Source: a bacterium
GTDB lineage: Bacteria > Patescibacteriota > Saccharimonadia > Saccharimonadales > Saccharimonadaceae
Reading direction: 5' to 3'
DNA length: 45,386 nt
Assembly: GCA_021778755.1 (NCBI GenBank)
Contig: JAJYBZ010000003.1
Location: 1 to 45,386, forward strand
The notes below the pieces were generated by a model. That model was given only the letters and a program-made list of their open reading frames with translations. It searched no databases and was not told where the DNA came from. Below are positions 24,414-32,788 of this stretch, in pieces. A program made the position numbers and the translations under genes. The stretch's first letter is position 1, and each line of letters begins with the position of its first letter.

Positions 24414-24451
24414 ACTATATTTAGTATAGTTATTAAACTATATAAAAGCAA
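24414..24451 (-). promoter_or_regulatory. promoter with overlapping palindromic operator (FMN-reductase gene)
   Basis: The -35 box TTGCTT (24451-24446) and -10 box TATACT (24428-24423) are 17 bp apart. A palindrome, TATAGTT (24425-24431) with AACTATA (24436-24442), covers the spacer and most of the -10. A third half-site ACTATA (24414-24419) pairs with TATAGT (24425-24430) across the start of transcription. This layout fits steric repression. Confidence 0.6.
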
Positions 24452-24456
24452 GTGTT

Positions 24457-25968
24457 TTATCCAAGGCGAATATTTGGATAAATTTCACGCGTCGTAGCGT
24501 CGATTTCGGCGCGCAGCTGCGGGAACGGCACACCTTCACGCGCCGTCACACCTTCAAATATCCAGAAAACACGTTCGCTCAGTCCCCAACCACAGGCTGG
24601 CGGCATGCCGTATTCCAGCATCTCAACAAAGTCGATATCCAACATCATCGCCTCATCATCACCGCTATCGCGCATACTTTGCTGATCGACAAAGCGTTCC
24701 AGCTGATCGATTGGGTCGTTCAGTTCCGAGAAGCCATTACCAAGTTCGCTACCGGCAATAATCGGCTGGAATCGTTGTACAGTACGCTCATCGTCGGGGT
24801 TACTCTTGGCTAGTGGGCTAATAAACTTTGGCGTATTAATCAACCACACAGGACCAGCGACGTCCTTACGAATGTTCTTCCACAGTTTATCAATCCCTCG
24901 GGCGCGATTCTCGGTCTGTTCAACCTCTAATTTATTATCGCGCAGGGCTTGCTTGACGTCATCGAGCGTCGAATCGTGCACATCAATTCCATAATGTTCT
25001 TTGATAACTGTTGCGTAATCCCATATCACCCACTCGGCCGCCATATCAATGTGCTTACAGTTCAGTTCGAACTGCAAGGTACCAAAAGTCTCCTGCAAAA
25101 CATATTTATACATTGCGGTCATAAACTGCATACCGTCCTGCCAGTTGGCATAAGCCCAGTACCATTCCATAGCAACGTGTTCTGGCAAATGCTCGTCGCT
25201 GTAGTTTTCGTTCCTAAAGCGTGGACCGATATCATAGACTTTCTCGTAACCGGCACCCAGTAGTCGCTTCAGGGGAAGCTCGTGGCTAATGCGCAGATAA
25301 AAATCCTGATCCAAGGCATCCATATGGGTGACAAACGGGGTGGCGTCCGCTCCACCGGTGGTATGTTCGAGAACTGGAATATTAATCTCGATAAAGTCAT
25401 GCTGATTCAAAAAGTCACGGGTTGCCTGCCAGAACTTACTACGACGCACGAAACGATCACGTACCTCTTGATTGACGTTCATATCAATGTAACGACGTCG
25501 CATACGCTCTTCTTTGTTCGTAAAGCCTTCTTGGGCGCTTGGCATTGGTCGCAAAGCCTTGGCTAAAAAGCGCAGACTCTTCACTAAAATCGAAATTTCG
25601 CCTGTTTTGCTCTTGATAATCTCGCCGGTAGCCTCAACGAAGTCGCCCGTGTCTAACAACGGTAGGTCAGCCAGTCCCAATTGGTTATTATCGATGTTGC
25701 GCTCGGCGACTTGACCGTCTTGCAAAAATAACTGAATCTCGCCGCTAAAGTCCTTAACGACAATAAAAGCCAATTTACCAAATTTACGAATACCGACGAT
25801 CCGACCAGCGACGGTCGCTGTTTGGCCTTCGAGTTCATCGAAATGGTTAGTAATATCACTCGTCAAGTGTGTTCGATTGACTTTCGCCGGAAAAGGGTTC
25901 AAGCCGAGTTGCTTGAGGTCATCGAGCTTCCTAAGTCGCTCGTCTCTGAAATCTTTTAGTGTTGCCAT
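24457..25968 (-). CDS. lysS: lysyl-tRNA synthetase, class II
   Basis: Charges tRNA-Lys. The 503-residue protein has the N-terminal OB anticodon-binding domain (ATVAGRIVGIRKFGKLAFIV), class II motif 1, the motif 2 region RFRNENYSDEHLPEH, and a C-terminal motif 3 region. Motif 3 is unusual: GWGLSERVF in place of the common GLGIGIDR-type sequence, one residue shorter, while the Arg is kept. The overall match is still LysRS. Extended -10 TGGTATACT (box 25983-25978) lies 9 nt from the ATG without a Shine-Dalgarno, directly after the greA terminator. Confidence 0.93.
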   Translation of the reverse strand: MATLKDFRDERLRKLDDLKQLGLNPFPAKVNRTHLTSDITNHFDELEGQTATVAGRIVGIRKFGKLAFIVVKDFSGEIQLFLQDGQVAERNIDNNQLGLADLPLLDTGDFVEATGEIIKSKTGEISILVKSLRFLAKALRPMPSAQEGFTNKEERMRRRYIDMNVNQEVRDRFVRRSKFWQATRDFLNQHDFIEINIPVLEHTTGGADATPFVTHMDALDQDFYLRISHELPLKRLLGAGYEKVYDIGPRFRNENYSDEHLPEHVAMEWYWAYANWQDGMQFMTAMYKYVLQETFGTLQFELNCKHIDMAAEWVIWDYATVIKEHYGIDVHDSTLDDVKQALRDNKLEVEQTENRARGIDKLWKNIRKDVAGPVWLINTPKFISPLAKSNPDDERTVQRFQPIIAGSELGNGFSELNDPIDQLERFVDQQSMRDSGDDEAMMLDIDFVEMLEYGMPPACGWGLSERVFWIFEGVTAREGVPFPQLRAEIDATTREIYPNIRLG

Positions 25969-25977
25969 ATGTTACGT

Positions 25978-26022
25978 AGTATACCATATCAAAATACCGT
26001 CTTGACGAACAATGACGGTATT
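25978..26022 (-). terminator. greA terminator followed at once by the lysS promoter
   Basis: On the minus strand AATACCGTC (26022-26014) and GACGGTATT (26001-25993) form a 9-bp stem ending in a short T-run. The extended -10 box TGGTATACT (TATACT at 25983-25978) for lysS begins about 7 nt later. Confidence 0.75.
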
Positions 26023-26052
26023 AAAGAAAGTAGTCTGCCGGTCGAGACGAGT

Positions 26053-26508
26053 TTAGCTAATGGCGACAATCGTATAGGTGACGCTGCCTTTGGGTGTCGT
26101 GATCGTAGCTGTATCATCGACTTTTTTACCAAAAATTGACTCACCAATTGGTGATTCGTTACTCACCTTGCCAGCCAATGGGTCGGCTTCAACTGGACCT
26201 ACTACAGTATAAGTCACTGTCTTGTGCCCACTCTTTAACGTGACAGTGCTGCCAAGTGAGACCTTGGATTTACTGCCAGCCTTCATTAGGTCGGAATTCA
26301 ATAGAATATCTTCGATCTCGGCGATACGACTCTCGAGTAGGCCCTGTTCTTCGCGTGCCGCATCATATTCAGCGTTTTCGCTTAGGTCACCAAAGTCACG
26401 CGCTTCGGCGATTTTCTCAGCGATTGCGCCACGGCCAGCTTTAAGTCGAACTAATTCTGCTTCTAGATCTTTCTTGCCGGCTGGCGTGATCTGATATATC
26501 TTTTTCAT
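26053..26508 (-). CDS. greA: transcription elongation factor GreA
   Basis: GreA rescues backtracked RNA polymerase by stimulating transcript cleavage. The 151-residue protein has an N-terminal coiled coil carrying the acidic tip in RDFGDLSENAEYDAAREEQ (D and E residues that reach the active site) and a C-terminal FKBP-like domain with SNESPIGESIFGKKVDD. Length is normal. AAAGGA lies about 8 nt before the ATG. A hairpin terminator follows. Confidence 0.95.
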   Translation of the reverse strand: MKKIYQITPAGKKDLEAELVRLKAGRGAIAEKIAEARDFGDLSENAEYDAAREEQGLLESRIAEIEDILLNSDLMKAGSKSKVSLGSTVTLKSGHKTVTYTVVGPVEADPLAGKVSNESPIGESIFGKKVDDTATITTPKGSVTYTIVAIS

Positions 26509-26598
26509 ATTTATTATTCCTTTATCTAATCATAAATGGTGCTATTATGAGCCACCTAAACACTACATGTAGCGTAGTCTTCCGAAATCTAACTACGG

Positions 26599-27843
26599 TT
26601 AGCTCAGTTTAGCAAGCAGCTGGTCGCGTGTCAATATCATTGTCTCACCAGAAGTACGAATGGTTAACTCGTATTTCGCGTCCGCTAGTAACCTATCGCT
26701 GACCGTAACCCTAAAGGGTATGCCCATCAGCTCGCTATCGGCAAACTTAATACCTGGGCGCTCGTCCCTATCATCATAAATGATCTCCAAGCCCTTGGCG
26801 CTCAGCTCGTCGTATAAAGCATCGGCGTGCGCAATTGATTCTGGGCTGCCGATACTTACCAAATAAACCTTGGCCGGCGCCACATTCTCGGGCCAGACTA
26901 GACCCTTGTCATCGCTAAAGTGCTCGGCAATAACACCCATCAGTCGACTAGGGCCAATGCCGTAGCTACCCATAATAACAGGTTTCACGCTGCCATCCTC
27001 ATCTGTAAATGTCAGCTGCAGCGGTTCACTGAACCGTGTGCCTAGAGTAAATATATTGCCAACCTCAACCGCCGTCTCCGCGACCAGTTCGCTACGGTCA
27101 ATTCCTAGCTCTGCCAGCACTTCGTCATTATAAACTTCTTCGTTAATCGCTATATTCTTGGCTTTGTGGACGTAGATCTTGTCCTCGCCTACTGGGCTCA
27201 CGGTCTGGAATTCATGGCTAAACTTAGCAAAGCTACCACCGCTCGCAAAAGTCTTGTAGGTTAAACTACCCAGTCCTAGTTGCTCATAAATACGTAGGTA
27301 GGATGCAGTTATTTTTTCATAAAAAGCCTCATGCTCAGCCATAGTACGGCTAAAGCTATACAGATCTTTCATCCAAAACTCACGTCCGCGCATCAGCCCG
27401 CTCTTGGCACGTGGTTCGTTGCGAAACTTTATTTGGAACTGATAAGGATAGACCGGCAGATCTTTGTAACTATGAATGTATTCTTTCATGAGATGAGTCA
27501 ATGGCTCTTCATGTGTTGGCGCTAGGCCCAGCTGAACGCCGCCAGCCAATTCCAGCTTGAACCAAACGTCGATAACATCATCATCCCAACGCCCAGACCT
27601 CTCCCAAACATCTTTTTGCTGCAAAGCGGTCAAGCTAATTTCGCTACCACCAACAGCGTTCATTTCAGCCCGAATAATGTTCACAATCTTGTCCAGGACA
27701 ATCTTGCCAAGCGGCAAGTAAGCGTAAGCGCCCGCCATTTCCTTGTGAATAAAGCCAGCCCGGATTAACAGTTGAGCGTTTTTCGACACTTCATCGGCCG
27801 GTGCGTTCTTGGTAGTCTTGGTAAATAAATTAGTCAGTCTCAT
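26599..27843 (-). CDS. proS: prolyl-tRNA synthetase lacking the INS editing domain
   Basis: Class II synthetase for tRNA-Pro. Motif 2 region RNEPRAKSGLMRGREFWMKD (141-160), the APTHEE loop (108-113), and motif 3 GSYGIGPSR (292-300) are intact, with the anticodon domain at the C-terminus. At 414 residues it is far shorter than bacterial-type ProRS of about 570. Only about 37 residues (222-258) join motif 2 to motif 3 where the roughly 180-residue INS domain, which hydrolyses Ala-tRNA-Pro, normally sits. AGGAGG 5 nt before the ATG marks the start. It closes the rpsB-type operon after the CPBP gene. Confidence 0.95.
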   Translation of the reverse strand: MRLTNLFTKTTKNAPADEVSKNAQLLIRAGFIHKEMAGAYAYLPLGKIVLDKIVNIIRAEMNAVGGSEISLTALQQKDVWERSGRWDDDVIDVWFKLELAGGVQLGLAPTHEEPLTHLMKEYIHSYKDLPVYPYQFQIKFRNEPRAKSGLMRGREFWMKDLYSFSRTMAEHEAFYEKITASYLRIYEQLGLGSLTYKTFASGGSFAKFSHEFQTVSPVGEDKIYVHKAKNIAINEEVYNDEVLAELGIDRSELVAETAVEVGNIFTLGTRFSEPLQLTFTDEDGSVKPVIMGSYGIGPSRLMGVIAEHFSDDKGLVWPENVAPAKVYLVSIGSPESIAHADALYDELSAKGLEIIYDDRDERPGIKFADSELMGIPFRVTVSDRLLADAKYELTIRTSGETMILTRDQLLAKLS

Positions 27844-27844
27844 A

Positions 27845-28645
27845 TTATCCTCCTAGTGTATGTAATATTGTCGGATTAATAAAGAGGATGTAAAAAGCGA
27901 TGCCGTTTTTAGTCATATGCAGCAAAATCGAGGCCCACAAGCTACCGGTGTTTTGACGCAGCAGCGACATCACGACGCTGAGCGCAAAAGTATCAATTGC
28001 CAAGTTCCAGGCACCGTGGACCGCCCCGAACAGGACGCTCGTTGCTAATATCGCTAACCACACCGGCACGAACTTCCGTAGCTTGCCTAATAGATATCCC
28101 CGAAAGATCGTCTCTTCAGCAACCGGCGCAATTACGACTAGCGTCAGAAAGGCCAAGACATATTCATAACCGTAATTCAGATGACCAAAACCCGTATCCT
28201 GAGGCTGACTAGCGTTGAACCACGGCAAGAAATTCGTCGCCAGGAACATTAAACTAGCTGACAGCACGAAATAAATGACTAGCCCAGCCGGTGCCATCAA
28301 GATATCGGTCCAGGTGGGCAGACGGTCCAGTCCAACATCGGCGAGGGTTGTTTGGCGCTTTTTGACTAGCCACGGCAAACCAATCACCAGCCCTAGAGTC
28401 ACGATATAAATCAAGGCCGCAACAGCCGTCTCGAGAACTGTCGGATCAATCGCATTAAATGGCACATGTATCAACTTTAATAGCCACAGCAAAGCTACGA
28501 CTACCACCTGAGCCGCCGCAAAACTCACGAATACCCATGCTACCAACGCGATTAACAGAACAGCCTGGCGCTTATGTGACATCACCGGTCGAACCGTAGC
28601 AACGCTAACGTCGTTTTGACTAGAAGATTTTGGAGACATCAGCAA
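27845..28645 (-). CDS. CPBP-family intramembrane metalloprotease (CAAX-type)
   Basis: A 266-residue protein with about seven membrane segments. The CPBP/Abi motifs are clear: EETIFRGYLLGKL (motif 1, Glu-Glu plus Arg) and FGAVHGAWNL (motif 2 His). In bacteria these proteases take part in bacteriocin immunity, surface-protein processing or unknown roles; prenyl processing is not implied. The 5' end overlaps the rseP gene by 26 bp (by 20 bp if the internal ATG at 28639 is used). It stands between rseP and proS, which are adjacent in most bacteria, so it is an insertion into a conserved operon. Confidence 0.9.
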   Translation of the reverse strand: MLMSPKSSSQNDVSVATVRPVMSHKRQAVLLIALVAWVFVSFAAAQVVVVALLWLLKLIHVPFNAIDPTVLETAVAALIYIVTLGLVIGLPWLVKKRQTTLADVGLDRLPTWTDILMAPAGLVIYFVLSASLMFLATNFLPWFNASQPQDTGFGHLNYGYEYVLAFLTLVVIAPVAEETIFRGYLLGKLRKFVPVWLAILATSVLFGAVHGAWNLAIDTFALSVVMSLLRQNTGSLWASILLHMTKNGIAFYILFINPTILHTLGG

Positions 28646-29759
28646 TTGTTACCAGGACTACAAGGCCCATTAATATCAAGAACCCGATTGTTTGTATCTT
28701 TTCTTCGGTATCTTTGGTGAGCGGACGCTTCATTAACCTGAATAGTGCCATCGTGAACCATCTACCACCATCAAGCGCTGGAATCGGCAAAACATTCATA
28801 ACGGCTAGCGTCAGCGAGATAATCGCCGACAAAAACACGAACTGGGTGAGACCGGCGCGCTCGGCTTGTGGAAAGATTGTACCTAAAATACCAATTGGCC
28901 CAGCCACACTTTGCCCAACTGAATTAACATCATTGTTAGCGGCGCGACGCGTGGCGGCATTCGAACTGAATTGCAAGAATATACCGCTCGCCAAATTGCC
29001 GACCACGTTACCTAGCCCCTGCAGGGTCGCCCAGGTCATCTGTCCTGTCGTCACGACGCCTACGATTGGCGCCGACCAAGTTGCCTTGATGAGGGTGCGT
29101 TGGCCCAGGCTGGCTCCAAAGATACTACCGGTCGCGTCATTACGCAGCGCCACTTTCGTCACCGCCTCGACACCACTTCGACTATAGATAACTTCAATCG
29201 TTTGACCTTTGTAGACCTTGGTAAGATTAATCAAGTCTGCACTCGACGGTACTGGCTGACCAGCGAAACGAATAATTTTGTCACCATCCTTTAGCCCGGC
29301 TTTAGCGGCTGGATAATCGCTGGTCAGACCGACGATCTCAACTGGTTGCTGGACCAGATTAGTATCACTCGCGACCGAAAACTGGTTCGGCAATACTTTC
29401 GGCAGGCCGATAACCGCTAGAACTGATAGCAAAATAATTGCAACTATCCAGTTGACCAATACGCCAGCCAACAGCACTCTTGTCTTTTGCCAAAAAGTGG
29501 CTGCGCCATAGTCACCTTTGTGATTAGCGGCGTCGTGCTCGCCTTGCAATTTGACGAAACCACCAAGCGGTAGCCAGTTCAGGCTGAACAAAACGCCGTT
29601 TTTTAATTTTCGGCTCCAAGCCCGCGGCGGGAAACCGATGCCAAACTCCTCGACTACGATGCCGTTACGCTTAGCGACGACGGCATGGCCTAGCTCGTGA
29701 ACAACAACCAAAAAGACCAGAACGACCAAACCCAGCACAACTCCAAAAACTAATTCCAT
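28620..29759 (-). CDS. rseP: site-2 protease family, RIP metalloprotease RseP
   Basis: Intramembrane zinc protease that cuts membrane-embedded regulators or leftover signal peptides. HELGH (21-25) is in the first membrane segment, one PDZ domain lies at about 130-200 (GLTSDYPAAKAGLKDGDKI), and the third zinc ligand is in NVLPIPALDGG (D330). Length 379 is typical for single-PDZ forms. In most genomes dxr and cdsA lie between uppS and rseP; here the ATG follows uppS directly. No anti-sigma factor partner is visible nearby. Confidence 0.93.
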   Translation of the reverse strand: MELVFGVVLGLVVLVFLVVVHELGHAVVAKRNGIVVEEFGIGFPPRAWSRKLKNGVLFSLNWLPLGGFVKLQGEHDAANHKGDYGAATFWQKTRVLLAGVLVNWIVAIILLSVLAVIGLPKVLPNQFSVASDTNLVQQPVEIVGLTSDYPAAKAGLKDGDKIIRFAGQPVPSSADLINLTKVYKGQTIEVIYSRSGVEAVTKVALRNDATGSIFGASLGQRTLIKATWSAPIVGVVTTGQMTWATLQGLGNVVGNLASGIFLQFSSNAATRRAANNDVNSVGQSVAGPIGILGTIFPQAERAGLTQFVFLSAIISLTLAVMNVLPIPALDGGRWFTMALFRLMKRPLTKDTEEKIQTIGFLILMGLVVLVTIADVSKIF

Positions 29760-30461
29760 CTATCCCCCAAATCGCCTATGTCGTTTATTGTATTCATTCA
29801 GTATATCCGTCACATCATCTTTTGTCATGTCCGGCCATAATTTGTCCAAGAACAGGAACTCACTATAGGCCGAACGCCACAACATAAAATTACTAATCCG
29901 CTGGTCACCGCCCGTCCGGACAACTATGTCTAAGGGCGGTACTTCCGGCGCATATAAGTTCTGTTCAATTAGTTCAGGTGTTATATCACCAATCGCAATT
30001 TGTGATTGAACAATTTTTTTAACCGCATCGACTATCTCTAGCTGACCGCCATAGTTGAAACAAATTGCCATTGTACCACCGGTATTATTGGCGGTTTGCG
30101 TTTCGGCATCCGCAATGGCATCCAAAATCTTCGGATCGACGCGCTCGGTTGCGCCCAATACCAGTAGTTTGATGTTATTCTCTTGAAAAATATGTAGATC
30201 AGATTTTAATAAACGCAAGACTAAGCCCATCAACTTCTTAACTTCGTTCTCGTTGCGCTTCCAGTTCTCGGTACTAAATATATAGACAGAAACATATTCC
30301 ACACCTGCGTTAAAAGACATTTTGGCTATGTCGTGGATGGCGTTATAACCAGCCAAGTGGCCTTCATAGGCTGGAATACCGTGCTTTTTCGCCCAACGCC
30401 TATTACCATCTATGATATAACCGATGTGCTTTGGTATGTCGACGCTTGGTCTAGTGGTCAT
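29760..30461 (-). CDS. uppS: undecaprenyl diphosphate synthase (cis-prenyltransferase)
   Basis: Makes the C55 lipid carrier for cell wall and surface polymers by cis-addition of isopentenyl units. IDGNRRWAKKHG carries catalytic D18 and the N/R residues; SVYIFSTENWKRNENEV and the C-terminal RTGGDQRISNFMLWRSAYSEF are the other conserved regions. The 233-residue length is normal. The 5' end overlaps the nucleotidyltransferase gene by 11 bp. No isoprenoid-precursor gene lies near, so the source of isopentenyl diphosphate cannot be read from this window. Confidence 0.95.
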   Translation of the reverse strand: MTTRPSVDIPKHIGYIIDGNRRWAKKHGIPAYEGHLAGYNAIHDIAKMSFNAGVEYVSVYIFSTENWKRNENEVKKLMGLVLRLLKSDLHIFQENNIKLLVLGATERVDPKILDAIADAETQTANNTGGTMAICFNYGGQLEIVDAVKKIVQSQIAIGDITPELIEQNLYAPEVPPLDIVVRTGGDQRISNFMLWRSAYSEFLFLDKLWPDMTKDDVTDILNEYNKRHRRFGG

Positions 30462-30840
30462 GTAAATATTGTTCCAATAATTTAATATCGTTCAGATCTT
30501 TGTCTCGACCAAGCTCGCGTTTCTTGACAATCAGTAAGTCTGGACTAATAAAGCTAACTCCATCAATCGTCACAGCATTCGACAGTAACACCTTAAATTC
30601 ATATCCAGCCCCCCAGGTCTGCCAAACTTCTACCTTGTCGGCTGTTAGACATCGCTCATCGTGCTTGGTCGACTCTTGATAGTCACGCCTAATCTTTAGG
30701 CTATCGTAGAGAGATTCGGAAACAACCAGATCAATATCATCGGCAGACCTGAGGCCATATACATCGAGTAAACCGCTACCAATAACAACAAGTTGATCAA
30801 GCGGCAAACCTAAATCCTTAACGCGTTGAATGAATGTCAT
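30451..30840 (-). CDS. small nucleotidyltransferase-fold protein (MNT/AbiEii-like)
   Basis: A 129-residue protein with the minimal nucleotidyltransferase core: GSGLLDVYGLRSADDIDLVV gives the G-S motif (21-22) and the D35-x-D37 metal pair, and E71 in KVEVW could be the third acidic ligand. The C-terminal KKRELGRDKDLNDIKLLEQYL is like the K-x-R-x-x-K-D-x-x-D-I tail of AbiEii/aminoglycoside-type transferases. It is inserted between frr and uppS, overlapping uppS by 11 bp and touching frr. Substrate unknown; tRNA, protein AMPylation and small molecules are all possible. Confidence 0.75.
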   Translation of the reverse strand: MTFIQRVKDLGLPLDQLVVIGSGLLDVYGLRSADDIDLVVSESLYDSLKIRRDYQESTKHDERCLTADKVEVWQTWGAGYEFKVLLSNAVTIDGVSFISPDLLIVKKRELGRDKDLNDIKLLEQYLHDH

Positions 30841-31394
30841 TATACGGTCAAGATATCTTTTTCTTTCAGGCGAAAGATTTCATCAATTTTAATGTTATAC
30901 GATGCTATGTCGTCATCGATGCCTTTTTCAATACGCTTCACGTCGTCTTCGGATAATTCCTTTGCTTCTTTCCTGCGTTTGGCTTCCTTAAGAGCATCCT
31001 GCCTAATATTACGCAGGGCAATGCGCGTCTCTTCAACTTTTTCACTAGCCTGTTTCACTAGCAATTTACGACGGTCCTCAGTGAGGGCCGGCACTGGAAC
31101 GCGAATAATGCGACCATCGTCACTTGGGTTGAACCCGAGACTCTGATCAGCCCTTATGGCGGCGCTGATAGCTTGCATATTGCTGGGGTCAAACGGAGTT
31201 ACCTGCAGCATTTGCGCTTCAGGGGCTGTGATATTAGCAGCCTGATTGAGAGGTGTCTGTACGCCGTAAACAGTGACTTTAATACCATCAAGCTGACCTG
31301 GATGCGCACGACCCGTCCGAACCTTTTTTAGTTCTTCTTCGAAATGTGCAATCGCGGACTCAAATTTTTCTTCGTAGGGTTTGGTATCAAACAT
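30840..31394 (-). CDS. frr: ribosome recycling factor
   Basis: RRF splits post-termination ribosomes with EF-G. From the ATG at 31394 the protein has 184 residues, the usual length; a frame open back to 31439 would add 15 residues and run past the predicted start of transcription. LKKVRTGRAHPGQLDGIKV and the C-terminal RRKEAKELSEDDVKRIEKGIDD are conserved. AGAGGA lies only 2 nt before the ATG, which is short. The promoter TATAAT (31424-31419) sits just after the tsf terminator. Confidence 0.94.
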   Translation of the reverse strand: MFDTKPYEEKFESAIAHFEEELKKVRTGRAHPGQLDGIKVTVYGVQTPLNQAANITAPEAQMLQVTPFDPSNMQAISAAIRADQSLGFNPSDDGRIIRVPVPALTEDRRKLLVKQASEKVEETRIALRNIRQDALKEAKRRKEAKELSEDDVKRIEKGIDDDIASYNIKIDEIFRLKEKDILTV

Positions 31395-31418
31395 ATTCCT
31401 CTTTTCTTGTATGTCTTT

Positions 31419-31451
31419 ATTATAACAAAAATCGCCCACTAGGGGCGATTT
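31419..31451 (-). terminator. tsf terminator fused to the frr promoter
   Basis: The minus-strand stem AAATCGCCC (31451-31443) with GGGCGATTT (31437-31429) is followed by TTG and then TATAAT (31424-31419). Read together, TGTTATAAT is an extended -10 box, and its TG is the end of the U-tract. Confidence 0.8.
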
Positions 31452-31471
31452 AATGGTCTATGTTCGGTATC

Positions 31472-32068
31472 TTATTCGCTAACGCCAAGTTCAATACGTT
31501 TGAATTGTCGGATAACCAAGTTCTCGCCCAGTAGTGCCACGTTTGCCTTGAGGAAATCGTTCACGGTCTGCTTGTCGTTCTTGATATAGGTTTGCGTTAA
31601 GAGTACTTTTTCTTCGAAGTGTTTCTTGACCTGACCGTCAACAATCTTGTCAGCTAGCTCGGCTGGCTTACCTTCGGCAATCACGCGCTCTTTGGCCTCA
31701 GCACGAACACGATCTAGTTCTACGGCTGGGATATCAGCCTCGGACACATAGACAGGCGCCATAGCGGCAATCTGTAGAGCGATCTCGTGGGCAAATGTCT
31801 TGAAACCGTCTAAGCGTGCCACAAAGTCAGTCTCACAGTTGACCTCGACTAGCACACCGATACGTCCACTGTGAACGTAGCTATCGATCACACCCTCGCG
31901 GGCTTCACGATCGCCTTTTTTCTCGGCTTTGGTAAGACCTTTTTTGCGCAGCGCTTCTAGGGCCTTGTCGAAATCACCATTTGCCTCGACCAACGCCGCC
32001 TTGGCGTCGGTTAGGCCAATACCGGATAGTTCTTTTAACTTCTTGATGTCATCAATTGATACGCTCAT
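31472..32068 (-). CDS. tsf: elongation factor Ts, short form
   Basis: EF-Ts reloads EF-Tu with GTP. The N-terminal UBA-like domain (KKLKELSGIGLTDAKAAL), the EF-Tu contact TDFVARLDGFKTFAHEIALQ region and a single core subdomain are present in 198 residues. This is the short form like that of Thermus rather than the roughly 280-residue E. coli type. GAGGAG upstream and a 3-bp gap to rpsB show co-translation. pyrH, which usually follows, is absent from this position. Confidence 0.95.
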   Translation of the reverse strand: MSVSIDDIKKLKELSGIGLTDAKAALVEANGDFDKALEALRKKGLTKAEKKGDREAREGVIDSYVHSGRIGVLVEVNCETDFVARLDGFKTFAHEIALQIAAMAPVYVSEADIPAVELDRVRAEAKERVIAEGKPAELADKIVDGQVKKHFEEKVLLTQTYIKNDKQTVNDFLKANVALLGENLVIRQFKRIELGVSE

Positions 32069-32071
32069 TGA

Positions 32072-32788
32072 CTATTTCTCCTCTGTTTCAACTGTCTTGC
32101 TTGCACCTTTACCTTCACGAATTGCAGCGGCCGCGTAATCAAGCAGTAATTGAATACCCTTGATAGCGTCGTCGTTGCCTGGAATAACGTAATCGATAAG
32201 TGTTGGGTCGGCATTGGTATCAACCACCGCTACAACTGGAATACCAAGTGTCTTGGCTTCTTTGATGGCGTTCATATCACCGATAACGTCAATGATAAAC
32301 AGCGCGCCTGGCTTGCCGTTTAGATCCTTAATACCACCATATTTCAGATTTAGAGCATCAATATCTTCCTGGAAGCGTTGAACTTCTAGTTTGTTATAAC
32401 GCTTCTCTAGGTCACCTGACGCCATGCGCTTTTCAAGATCTTTGAGTTTCTTGATTTGCTGCCCAACAGTTGTAATGTTCGTCAGGATACCACCTAGCCA
32501 GCGCTCGGTTACATACGGCTGGTCTAGCGACTCAGCAACACTCTTCACGATATCTTTTGTGTGCTTTTTAGTGCCGACGAACAGAACTTGCTTGCCACCA
32601 GCTACGACCTTGGTCAAGAAGGGCAAGGCAACGTCTAGGCCTTCGACTGTTTTAGTCAGGTCGATAATGTGACTGTCCTGACGTTTACTATGAATGTATG
32701 GCGCCATTTTAGGGTGCCAACGGCTGGTCTTGTGACCAAAGTGTACGCCTGCCTCAAGCAGGGCTTTAATATCGACAGTTACTGCCAT
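32072..32788 (-). CDS. rpsB: 30S ribosomal protein S2 (uS2)
   Basis: A 238-residue S2 with the canonical ALLEAGVHFGHKTSRWHPKM opening, the GGKQVLFVGTKKHTKDIV stretch, and RWLGGILTNITTV. It begins the rpsB-tsf transcript. TATAAT at 32878-32873 gives a leader of about 78 nt that can fold into a hairpin, and GAGGAG precedes the ATG, so S2 feedback on its own mRNA is plausible. It is divergent from rpmE. Confidence 0.96.
   Translation of the reverse strand: MAVTVDIKALLEAGVHFGHKTSRWHPKMAPYIHSKRQDSHIIDLTKTVEGLDVALPFLTKVVAGGKQVLFVGTKKHTKDIVKSVAESLDQPYVTERWLGGILTNITTVGQQIKKLKDLEKRMASGDLEKRYNKLEVQRFQEDIDALNLKYGGIKDLNGKPGALFIIDVIGDMNAIKEAKTLGIPVVAVVDTNADPTLIDYVIPGNDDAIKGIQLLLDYAAAAIREGKGASKTVETEEK

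Noticed and set aside
28630-29187. 185-codon plus-strand frame opposite rseP
   Set aside because: A shadow of the conserved rseP gene; no independent start signals.
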